Shown here in pieces: positions 45,891 through 57,500 of a stretch of 64,000 bases of DNA. The notes below the pieces were generated by a model. It saw only the letters and a program-made list of their open reading frames with translations. It was not told where the DNA came from and made no database searches. How positions within the stretch are numbered: the first letter of the stretch is position 1; each line of letters begins with the position of its first letter. Origin of the DNA: Spisula solida (Eukaryota; Mollusca; Bivalvia; Venerida; Mactridae). Location: assembly GCA_947247005.1 (NCBI GenBank), contig OX365946.1, positions 47,828,734 to 47,892,733 of the forward strand, read 5' to 3'. The translations under genes and the position numbers were made by a program.

Positions 45891-48800
45891 CAAGCACTAT
45901 AGATAATTCATTTCCAGGAATGTGGCGTTTCCTATAGATAATTCATTTCCAGGAAGGTTGCGTACACTATAGATAATTCATTTCCAGGAAGGCGGCATAC
46001 ACTTTAGATAATTAATTTTGAGAAAGATGGCTACACTTTAGATAAATCATTTCCTGTAATTAGGCGTGCACTTTAGATAATTAATTTCTAGGAAGGTGGC
46101 GTACATTATAGATAATTAATTTCTAGGAAGGTGGCGTACACTATAGATAATTCATTTCCGGGAAGGTGGCTTCACTATGTTATAGTTAGAACATATTAAG
46201 TAAATTTTAATGATTAAAAAGGGCGGAGCGAGCGAAGCGAAGCGAGTCCTTTTTAGTCATTAAAATTTACTTAATATGTTCTAACTAACTTAGAATATAA
46301 CATTCTGCATTCTGATTGGCCGATAGAAAGTAGCGCCAACGCATGACGTAAAGTCTGTGAAGAGAAAAATTTAATGATTAAATTTCCAGTTAACTGCCAA
46401 AATGCGGCGTTTTCATTGGCTCATAATGTAGGTTATATTCTTAGGATAATTCATTTCTAGGAAGGTGGCGTACACTATAGATAATTCATTTCCGGGAAGG
46501 TGGCTTCACTATAGATAATTCATTTCTAGGAAGGTGGCGTACACTATAGATAATTCATTTCTAGGAATGTGGCGTGTACTTTAGATAATTCATTTCTAGG
46601 AAGGTGGGGTACACTATAGATAATTCATTTCTAGGAAGGTGGGGTACACTATAGATAATTCATTTCTAGGAAGGTGGGGTACACTAATAGATAATTCATT
46701 TCCACAAAGGTGGCGTACACTATAGATAATTCATTTCCAGGAAGGTGGCGTACACTATAGATAATTCATTTCCAGGAGGGTGGCGTACACTATAGATAAT
46801 TCATTTCTAGGAAGGTGGGGTACACTATAGATAATTCATTTCTAGGAAGGTGGGGTACACTAATAGATAATTCATTTCCACAAAGGTGGCGTACACTATA
46901 GATAATTCATTTCCAGGAAGGTGGCGTACACTATAGATAATTCATTTCCAGGAGGGTGGCGTACACTATAGATAATTCATTTCTAGGAAGGTGGCGTACA
47001 CTATAGATAATTCATTTCTAGGAAGGTGGCGTACACTAATAGATAATTCATTTCCAGGAAGGTGGCGTACACTATAGATAATTCATTTCTAGGAAGGTGG
47101 CGTACACTAATAGATAATTCATTTCCAGAAAGGTCGCGTACACTATAAATAATTCATTTTTAGGAAGGTGGCGTACACTATAGATAATTCATTTCCAGGA
47201 AGGTGGCGTACACTAATAGATAATTCATTTCCAGGAAGGTGGCGTACACTATAGATAATTCATTTCTAGGAAGGTGGGGTACACTATAGATAATTCATTT
47301 CCAGAAAGGTCGCGTACACTATAAATAATTCATTTTTTAGGAAGGTGGCGTACACTATAGATAATTCATTTCCAGGAAGGTGTCGTACACTAATAGATAA
47401 TTCATTTCCAGGAGGGTGGCGTACACTATAGATCATTCATTTCTAGGAAGGTGGGGTACACTATAGATAATTCATTTCTAGGAAGGTGGGGTACACTAAT
47501 AGATAATTCATTTCCACAAAGGTGGCGTACACTATAGATAATTCATTTCCAGGAAGGTGGCGTACACAATAGATAATTCATTTCCAGGAGGGTGGCGTAC
47601 ACTATAGATAATTCATTTCTAGGAAGGTGGCGTACACTATAGATAATTCATTTCTAGGAAGGTGGCGTACACTAATAGATAATTCATTTCCAGGAAGGTG
47701 GCGTACACTATAGATAATTCATTTCTAGGAAGGTGGCGTACACTAATAGATAATTCATTTCCAGAAAGGTCGCGTACACTATAAATAATTCATTTTTTAG
47801 GAAGGTGGCGTACACTATAGATAATTCATTTCCAGGAAGGTGGCGTACACTAATAGATAATTCATTTCCAGGAAGGTGGCGTACACTATAGATAATTCAT
47901 TTCCAGGAAGGTGGTGTACACTATAAATAATTCATTTCTAGGAAGGTGGCGTACACTATAGATAATTCATTTCCAGGAAGGTGGCGTACACTATAAATAA
48001 TTCATTTCCAGGAGGGTGGCGTACACTATAGATAATTCATTTCCAGGAAGGTGGCGTACACTATAGATAATTCATTTCCAGGAGGGTGGCGTACACTATA
48101 GATAATTCATTTCCAGGAAGGTGGCGTACACTATAAATAATTCATTTCCAGGAAGGTGGCGTACACTATAGATAATTCATTTCCAGGAAGGTGGCGTACA
48201 CTATAGATAATTCATTTCCAGGAAGGTGGTGTACACTATAAATAATTCATTTCCAGGAAGGTGGCGTACACTATAGATAATTCATTTCTAGGAAGGTGGC
48301 GTACACTATAGATAATTCATTTCCAGGAAGGTGGCGTACACTATAGATAATTCATTTCCAGGAAGGTGACGTACACTATAGATAATTCATTTCCAGGAGG
48401 GTGGCGTACACTATAGATAATTCATTTCTAGGAAGGTGGCGTACACTATAGATAATTCATTTCCGGGAAGGTGGCGTACACTATAGATAATTCATTTCCA
48501 GGAAGGTGGTGTACACTATAAATAATTCATTTCCAGGAAGGTGGCGTACACTATAGATAATTCATTTCTAGGATGGTGGCGTACACTATAGATAATTCAT
48601 TTCCAGGAAGGTGGCGTACACTATAGATAATTCATTTCCAGGAAGGTGGCGTACACTATAGATAATTCATTTCCAGGAAGGTGGCGTACACTATAGATAA
48701 TTCATTTCCAGGAAGGTGGCGTACACTATAGATAATTCATTTCCAGGAAGGTGGCGTATACTATAGACAATTCATTTTAGGAAGGTGGCGGTTACTATAG

Positions 48801-48975
48801 ATAATTCATTTTAGGAAGGTGGCAGTTACTATAGATAATTCATTGTTAAGAAGGTGGCGGTTACTATAGATAATTTATTTCTAGGAAGGTGGCGTACACT
48901 ATAGATAATTCATTTTGAGGAAGGTGGCGGTTACTATAGATAACTCATTTCTAGGAAGGTGGCGGTTACTAATCT
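45890..48975 (+). repeat. 35-bp minisatellite, roughly 80 copies
   Basis: The unit is gtacactatagataattcat followed by ttccaggaaggtggc (35 bp, also 34- and 36-bp variants such as ctaatag). Internal variants are ttctagg, ccacaaagg, gggtacac and gtcgcg. The edges are more diverged (45890-46160 and 48760-48975). A MITE interrupts it at 46179-46441. The direct repeats have no unique spacers, so it is not CRISPR-like. Confidence 0.97.
46179..46441. mobile_element. 263-bp hairpin MITE, copy 2, in minisatellite
   Basis: Same length and near-identical sequence to 37645-37907, including the cggagcgagcgaagcgaagc loop. Minisatellite units continue on both sides. Confidence 0.85.
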
Positions 48976-49204
48976 ATATTTTGCATCTACCATGAAATTA
49001 TGTTTATTTCCCCTGTCCGATATTCAAAGGGAAATACTTATAGTATCACCGTGCCCTATCTTAAGAGTTCATAATGTTATTCGTTATCAACGGTTTGAGT
49101 TTGATGTTTACCTGGGATTGGACATACTGTTTGTGCAGGTTTGCATATTTATAATATTCATGTTTATACATTTTTTGTTACAATATTTCCAGTCATTATA
49201 TATT

Positions 49205-49490
49205 TATAGCGAATAAATTTCGCAATAAGTCAACGTGTCACGTGGTTTGGTCAGAGTTTGTATTCACTAATGGATCTGAAAAGTTGTGTTACAGCCTCGG
49301 AGTCACTGAATGATACTGAAAAATGGCCGCCAATAGAATAACAAAAGTTACCTAAATAGGTTATTCTGTAGCTCATAAATTTTCTTTTATATTTAAAGGA
49401 TGTTTAAAAATATTCCAAAAACTCTAGTAGGCCTATCTAGAACACGTTATAAATAAGGGAGATAAATACTATGTAACAATAGGTAGCAAT
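49205..49490 (+). repeat. Dispersed repeat, copy 1 of 3
   Basis: Shares atttatagcgaataaatttcg-like, tggtcagagtt, aaaaatggccgccaatagaa and gctcataaattttcttttat with 53390-53645 (+) and, inverted, with about 55040-55250. Confidence 0.8.
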
Positions 49491-50489
49491 AAACGGTTTC
49501 TCGTAAAATTTCTCCGTCCGACACACACCGACAACTTAAACCAGTCTCTCAACGCAACACACAATCAGACCTGAAGTGAAGAAACATTTCACACTGTTAC
49601 CCAAATCCTGAAGTTTCAAAATTGAAAGCACTTATAAAAATGGCAAAACCTTGAGCAGGCTTGTGCTCACATCAGTGCATGCCTCCAACACAACTATTTT
49701 ACGCCAAAATGCGAGTTTTCATACTTTCGCAAAATTTCCCAAAACGGACAATTTAACTATACGCATACTGTACCTGGACAGTAACATCCAGGCACAATCC
49801 ACTAATAACAAGCAAAGTAGAAATCTACCACAGAATTTTATCGCTATCTAAAAAGTCATTACCCCACCCGCTAAATTCAATGCAAATCACATGTCGAGCT
49901 AGCCGACCCCCAGTTTCGTATTCAAGCTGCCATATTTTACATGCAGGTCAGAGGTCATTTTCTAGCACATTTCAATTATTGCAAAAACATCACAAATTTT
50001 TTCAATATCTTAGATTCTAGCTAAATAATTATTCTAGATACACACAAGCATTTTGTTTTGGCTACTGGCTTCTTATTAATAATTTTCTCCATGGCCAAAT
50101 GCGAAACTCCCACCAAACTGTTAAGTGCTACCATAGCACTTTGATCGACCGTACGTCTGTACAAAAAATACCCCAGTCGAAATGGCGAATGCTGAGTTAA
50201 GATTATTTGAGTTTGATTATAATTACTGTTGATATATTTTGAGCTTCTAATCAGATTTAGCAATGCCTAAATATAATGTAGCAAGTATAACATGTCCGTG
50301 AACCATTACAACTGGTTAGTAGGCTGTCACATAGCAACGTGTAGTATGAGCATACACCGGCGTATAAGGGAACGTTGTCAACCGTCAGATGCAAGTTTTA
50401 CACAGGTAACTATAACGCTGACGTACGAGAGCATACGATGTCATATAGATTGGCTACCAATTGATATTGTAATAAACAGTCAACGTTCG

Positions 50490-50770
50490 CCAGCGTGTTC
50501 GAAAAAAGTTTCATTTACGTCGACAAGCAAAGTTGCACATAACTTTACAATGTGACAGTCTTTAGATCAAAATTGAAAACACATTTGTATAGTCGGTTCT
50601 TGCTAATAGTCAATTCGGTGTTTTATGACTCAATCCAAGCTCTAAAATCATGGTGCGTCATGTAATTGTGAAGCGCAATAAAATATGTTTAAATAATGTT
50701 TGCGCTATATAAATGACATGTATTTGTATTATTTGTATTTGTTACATTTACTCATTACTCATAATAACAC
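50490..50770 (+). repeat. LINE 3'-end fragment
   Basis: Encodes FRSKLKTHLYSRFL in one frame, the usual last residues of CR1/L2-like ORF2. A non-coding end with tttgcgctatataaatgaca and a tail of tttgtatt repeats follows. The rest of the element is missing. Confidence 0.55.
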
Positions 50771-51507
50771 TGTATAAATATGTACAAGTACACACATTTT
50801 ATCATTCGTTATAAACTTAGCCAATTTTATCTTTAGCGAGATAACACAATTATTGTCATATACATATATCATAATAATGTATCGTTTCATGACACGTACA
50901 AACATGTAGATGGTGACTTATACTTAACAATAAATCTGTTTTGTCGATGAAACCAAATCCCTAAATTTTTAGAAAAAAACCTGACATATGCCATAATGCA
51001 TGTGTGAGTTAGTAGTTGTTCCGACTAAAATTCTATCTACTTCTAGAATCTCCGACTTTAAAATCTGCTAAAGGACTACGCACTGGACCCTTTGTAATTT
51101 TATTACTAAGACGTCCGTTAAGTCATAATTACAAAATGTACTATAGAAATGAATGGTATGCTTTCAACATGTACCAATACAATTGCGTTTGTTCATCCTC
51201 AAAGTATGACGTTTCGGTTCACGTATGTACGCGGGGGCATTCCATGCAATATCTTAATCCGTCCGCTATTGCTGAATAATACACCCTGCGTCTGACTGCC
51301 TTCCGTTTGACAACATTTAAATTAAAAATTATGAACCTGACTTTTGGTAGTTCGTTCATTATATCGTTCGTAACTTGAGCAACTATTCGTGGTCGTGATG
51401 AATCTTTCATTATCTTATATCGCCCATGTTGTTACTTTTACAGGTCACTTGAATTACAGATTTACGACGGAAATAAAAACACTTTCCAGACTTACGACAT
51501 TGCATGT

Positions 51508-54500
51508 ATGGCGTGTGGTGGCAATAATAACTTGGAATTGAGCATTGAGACAAAATCTGATCATGTTGAAAAATGTGAATTGTGCAATTACAGACCGCCA
51601 GACGGATCGTGTTTACAATGTGAACTGTTCGTTTGTAACATATGTTTCAATACTCATTTGGAAAGTAAAGTCTGCAGGGACCATGAGCTAAAACAGCATA
51701 GTTCAGTCAATAAGTTGGAAATAGCACGCACAAGATGTCTAGAGCTGGAGCAGCAGTTACATGAAGAACAGGTACGAATGTTATACGATTGGTTGATGTT
51801 GTTTTTAGCTCATCTGTCACATACTGACAGGATGAGCTTTTGTGATCACTCTTCGTCCGTCGTCCGTCCGTCCACAATTGCTTGTTAACAGACAAGAGGA
51901 CACAGTTATGGCCCAATCTTTATGAAACTTCGTCAGAATGTTTGTCTCTATGAAATCTAGGTCAAGTTCGAAACTGGGTAACTAGGTTAAATCTGAGAAA
52001 AAGTTTGTGAACACACTAGAGGCCACAGTTATGACCAAATCTTCACGAAACCTAGACAGAATGTTTGTCTTTTTGACATCTAGGTGAAATTGGAAACTAG
52101 GTCATGTTGGGTCAAAAACTAGGTCACTAAGTCAAATCTTATAAAAAAGATTGTGAACGCACTAGAGGCCACAGTTATGGCCCAATCTTCATGAAACTTG
52201 GTCAGAAAGTTTCTATAAAATCTAGGTTAAGTTTAAAACTGGGTCATGTGGGGACAAAAACTAGATCCATAGGTCAAATCTAAGAAAAAGTTGGTGAGCA
52301 CACCAGAGGACACAATTATGGCCCATTTTTCTGGAAATTTGGTAAGAATGTTTGTCCCTACGAAATCTAGGTCAATTTTGAAAACTTTGTGTAGTCACTA
52401 GACATCACAATTTTTACTTAATCTTTATGAAACTTGGTCAAAATGATTATCTCAACTAAATCAAGGTTAATTTCGATATTGGGTTAACCGGGGTCAAAAA
52501 TAGGTCACTAGGTCAAATCAAAGAATAACTTTGTATAGGCACTAGAGGTCACAATTTTGGTCTAATCTATCAATATGGGTTATCTGATGTAAATAACAAG
52601 GTCGCTGGTTAGGACTATATGATAACCTTGTACATGCATCTGACTGCATTTACTTGATTATTTGAAGATGTGAATGATTTCTTATGTCACCATGTTGAAC
52701 TATTTCGACAGGTAAGCTACCTTGGGCCTTTTGACGGACCGTCGCCTCAGTCATTCAATCAAATCCGAAGCACGAGGCAGGAGACAAGAAAAAAAAAGGA
52801 CGACCACACACCACAAGGACAACCCACAATCAACACTAAAATAGTTACAGTGTACAAGCGCTTTGTAAAAAACGAAGTAGCCATATGCTTGAAATCACAG
52901 AAAAGCACACACAAAATAACACAGTATCATAAAAAGGCACAGCTGTCATTTTTTGTCATTGTCCCTTTTTACCATAAAGTGGACAATACATAGTGAATAT
53001 ATAAAAGAACGTTTACTGTAGGGTTTCCGTCTGGGTACGGACAGCGACAAATACCACTGATGACCTAAACGTTACACGATTCACCAAATCTTATACTTTC
53101 CTTACGACAACCCGATAAAACAGGACAGTGTTAATAAAAGTGTCAATAAAAGATTCCCGTCACGCAATGTCCCCTAACCAAAAGGACCACAGTGACGAGT
53201 AATATAAACAATGGAGCAGACAAGTATCAACACCTGATGTCCGGAAAGTCTTACGGTTAGGCATATACATACAGTATGCATATCGACCGGTCATCGCACA
53301 CTAAAATTAGAAGCATAATCACTATTATAGCGAACTATAAACCCACCACTTAGCACTAGCAATATCTTAAACTTACCTTCAATTTTAAATTCTTTATAGC
53401 GAATTAAATTCGCATTAAGTCAACGTTTGTGCACGTGTTTTGGTCAGAGTTCGAATACACTAATGTATCTGAAAATTTGTGTTACAGGCTCGCACTGAGA
53501 AAGTCACTGAAAAATGGCCGCCAATAGAATGACAAAAGTTACATAAAATGCGATATTCTATAGCTCATAAATTTTCTTTTATATTAAAAATATTCCAAAA
53601 ACTTGAGTATCTAGAAACATTAATAAGGGAGATAAATACTCCGTTACTTAGTAGAGCACTTTGACCGACCGCCATGTTGGAAAAGGAACGCTGGGAAGTC
53701 ATGGAGAAAATACAGAATGTGGCAGTATGCGTATGCCTATTATAATAATCTGTTAACTGATTACGCCATGAAAGTACTTGTTTTAAACAAGGTAAGTCGT
53801 ATTTCTATACACATAATCAACGTAGTTATACAGTGAACTTAAAAACGAAAGGTTCGTATCCTCCTTCGTTACTTCGTACCCAAAAGTGTCACAAATTTTC
53901 TACTGACTGTACATTTATGAATCATATGATCAGCAATCATTCTGTACTGGATGATCATGTTACTAATAATAAAGGACATCTGACAAGTGTCTACTGCTGT
54001 GTTTCAATACTGACATGTAGCTATGATAATTGATCAAAATTATGAAAATGAACAATTTAATATTTAATTCGCTAAAATAGGCTGTGCCTTAGTTCATATT
54101 AGCTCCTTAACAGCTACAAATTGTGATTAAGGGTTGACCAATAATATGAACTAATTCACAGCATATTTTTAGCGGACCTACATTATTTGTAACATGCTCA
54201 TCTAGTACTGGATTTTTTTGATGATGCATAACTTTACAATAAATTGTTCGGTTACGAACCTGGAGCCAGTTACCTAACCAATCCGTTTCCAAAAGGCGCT
54301 ACGAGTATATCAGACAGTACTTTTGTTCAAGAGAAAAGGCTATTTTCATTTAAATTAATCATATTATGATTAAATATCAAACATCTTCAATCTTAATCAC
54401 CTTTTCTTGTTAAATAAATCCTGTTGCAAATCGTCAAAACATAAAAGATATTCAGACGGAAAATTCCGGGTTTTATTGTATCCAATAACAACAACAACAT

Positions 54501-57500
54501 GTAATTAGTTTTCGCGACCTTTATCCCGCGAATATTTTTACATTTGTTGACGATTTTGGAGGGATTTTTTATTACATCTCGGCGAGGAATTACGAAAATA
54601 CATTCGTTTTACTTTCTTTACAATAACCTACAACTACGATGTGGAATTATCAGTCCGGTCCGGATACGTAAAGACCCGAAACGGACTTTATACTAATTGT
54701 ATTGCAAAGGGAAGTAACCGGAACATGTCAACTTCAACTTCAACTTCACTCCAAGTAACCGAAACATGTGTCGATTTTCTTAAGATTGGTTGATATTTCG
54801 CACATATGAACGATTCCCGCTCGACTTACTTCGTTATCTCAGAGTAATCATGTGTCTCATAACAGTTTGTAGCATCGTTTATGCACTGAAAATGTTACAA
54901 TTTCCTTCCGAAGTGGGCAAAAAAATGGCTGCCATTTTTGTTTCCAAACATTTAGGAAATAGTGCTACCCATCTAGAAGATGGGTTGCACAGCAACCATA
55001 GAAGACTGATAACTATTATCTTTTCTTTTCTAGACAGAGGCTACACTAGTTTTTGGAATATTTTTAAACATCATTAAAAAATAAAAGAAAATTTATGAGC
55101 TGCCGAATATCGCATTTTAAAACATTTTGTTATTCTATTGGCAGCCATTTTTCAGTATCTTTCTTTCAGTGCGGGATTTTAACACAAATTTCCAAATCCA
55201 TTAGTGTCGAACTCTGACCAAATCACGTGACATGTGTTATCGTAAAGCGGAACGACATCCGCAGGCCTTAGGGCTTGCGTATAGTCCACTATTATAATTA
55301 TTTAGTCAATGAACTGCTACAAATTATTTCTGCCTCCATTGTGTTGGTTTAAAGAATAATTGAAAATTTAAATCTGACTATAAGTTTATTTTATCCGAAG
55401 TGCGCTGGTAAAACTGTACGCATGCACATACTGTAAAAACCTGTGACTATTCGTGGAAGGCCACTTCTATGTTGATACTTTGTTTTCTTATCAATTAGCT
55501 TATTCCATGTTTGTATTATTGTTATATGTTGTGTGACTATTGAAATACATGTAAATACAGTATAAACTATGTTGATGCTATCGGAGAACTGTTAATAAAA
55601 TTTGTATGCAGACATGTCAATGTTTGTATATGTATGCGTACCATTGATAAAAAACCTTGTATTTTAGCAATCCGTCAATTTGTCATGTGGACATGAAAAT
55701 GACGTTAGACAATTTGGAAGTGATAGACGGATGCAATGTCGTATATGTGGTGTCATCAATGGTGGTATGTGCTTTATTGTGTGACATATTTATTGGCCTG
55801 TGGCGTATTGAATTAGGACAATAACAATTGTAGTAACTTGCCGATGACGAGAAACTGTGCATGTTTATGTGTCTCTTATTTGTATAAATTGATCATATAC
55901 GTACAACTTATAGTTGTGAGCTTATAAATACTGATAGGTTGTAAAGTATGTATACTCGGGTTTGTAAGTGCCAAACAATGGTCATTTTCTTCACAAGATT
56001 TACAAAGCACTCAACTTTCACATAATAACATTTAATATATTCGCTTAAAGAAAAGGACAACCTGTTCGGGCACTTTATTCCTCATATGTGAGGCCCCAAA
56101 CAGGGTTCTTCAGTTTAATAGCACCCTTCAAATATGAATAAGCTCACAATTTTGAAACGTCTTATCAATTGAAAAAAAAATAACTAGGATGTATGAACTA
56201 ATTATATATCTGATATATTATATAATAAATTCTACTATTATACATGTTTTATTGCAAATACGAGGCCCGAACTATTTATATCGCCAGAAATGACAAGTAT
56301 AAATAATGAATCACGCATATGTTGATGACAGGAAACATAATTTAACGTCTCTTGAAACAGTGTATGAAGACCAATTCTAGTAGCCCGTCATCTAAGTTCG
56401 TAGTTATTGCATTACAATTATATAAAGTTGATCTTAAATTTGTATTTTAGATCAGCCGAACGGTACATTCATTTCCAACTCTCAGTCCTCGCACATCGAG
56501 TTAATATTTATATTCCCTGATGGAACTCAGTCGGTAAGCATACTGTCCAGTTAGGTTAATAACGTGTGTTACTTTTTATTATATGTGTACACAAAAGTTT
56601 ACAGTCAATACCTGAACAGGTGAATGTTTTAGTTTAGCATTGAAATTATAGATGCCATTATGAGCCCTTTATAATTGGTTTTATACCGTAAATATTGGAC
56701 TCGACCACTGCGGCACTCAATTATTATCCTAATTAGACAGTAGTAACAGGTTTACTTATCAAACGGTAACATATCATGGGTATCAGGACAATTACATAAC
56801 TTAACTTAATATGTTAATAATGCAATACGCTGTTGTAGTCTCGTTAAGTAAGTGTATTGTCAGATCAGGAAATAACTACCAATTGTATTAGATATAAATG
56901 AGCCAGTCTCCAGGAAAACCTGCTATTTTGACAAAAATATTGACTTTAAGATTTTCCATAGTATTACAGGATAATGTTAAATAAGCAAATTGCAAAAGAA
57001 ATTATGTTAATATCTTGAGTTTTAAGGAAGTTACAGCTGTTTTTGTAGAGTCCCTATTCGGAGCTTTTTGTGTGACGTCGCAAACGTCATTCAAACGTTA
57101 TTCGACGTAACTGAAATAATTATTTCATTATTACACCATTTGATCAAGTCTTGACATAAACTGTTCAAAATACAAATGTAGTACCAAATTCTATAATTAT
57201 GTTTCACTTTTCAAAATATATATCAAAATCGAAATTGTTTGCATTCAGGGAAAGGCTACTTCTGTTTTAAACAACTAAATCCTCGTTTTTCCCAATCGGA
57301 GAACTTTTCTGAAATTGGTCACCATGGCAACGAATGATGTGTTTTCGACATAATTCATAGGAAAATTTAAAGCTAAGGTATAGTACTATATGGGTCAATT
57401 ACTTAAAATAGAATCAATAGATATGTATTTTTCCTTATTTTAGAGCTTTATCAAAATCTGGTTACATATAGTAATTACATAATGTCATTATATCAGGTTT

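Larger units (their letters stand above)
48976..51440. other. Intergenic sequence with repeats, no gene seen
   Basis: The open frame at 48959-49216 begins inside the minisatellite and has no domain. 49205-49490 is a dispersed repeat (see 53393). 50490-50770 resembles the 3' end of a LINE. 49500-50480 shows nothing recognisable. Confidence 0.5.
52601..55667 (+). other. Rest of intron 1 of the B-box/DTC gene
   Basis: Two exon-like stretches end at good donors: 52669-52711 (ends tttcgacag/gtaagc) and about 53700-53791 (ends ttaaacaag/gtaagt). The first cannot be joined in frame between the neighbouring exons. 53390-55250 is dominated by inverted repeats. Confidence 0.45.

Noticed and set aside
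45890..48975. Regular direct repeats resembling a CRISPR array
   Set aside because: Units abut directly with no unique spacers, the host is an animal, and the unit degenerates at both edges as in a minisatellite.
48959..49216. 85-codon open frame after the minisatellite
   Set aside because: It starts inside the last repeat unit and shows no domain or splice context.
52669..52711. Exon-like stretch DVNDFLCHHVELFRQ before a good donor
   Set aside because: It would be 44 nt between two phase-0 boundaries and so break the frame of the B-box/DTC gene; no clear acceptor.
53700..53791. Exon-like stretch ending VLVLNK before gtaagt
   Set aside because: No acceptor in a fitting phase; adjacent to dispersed repeats. 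It could be a 5' exon of an unknown transcript, but there is no support.
54790..55077. 95-codon open frame
   Set aside because: Overlaps the inverted dispersed repeat at 54930-55250; no recognisable domain.
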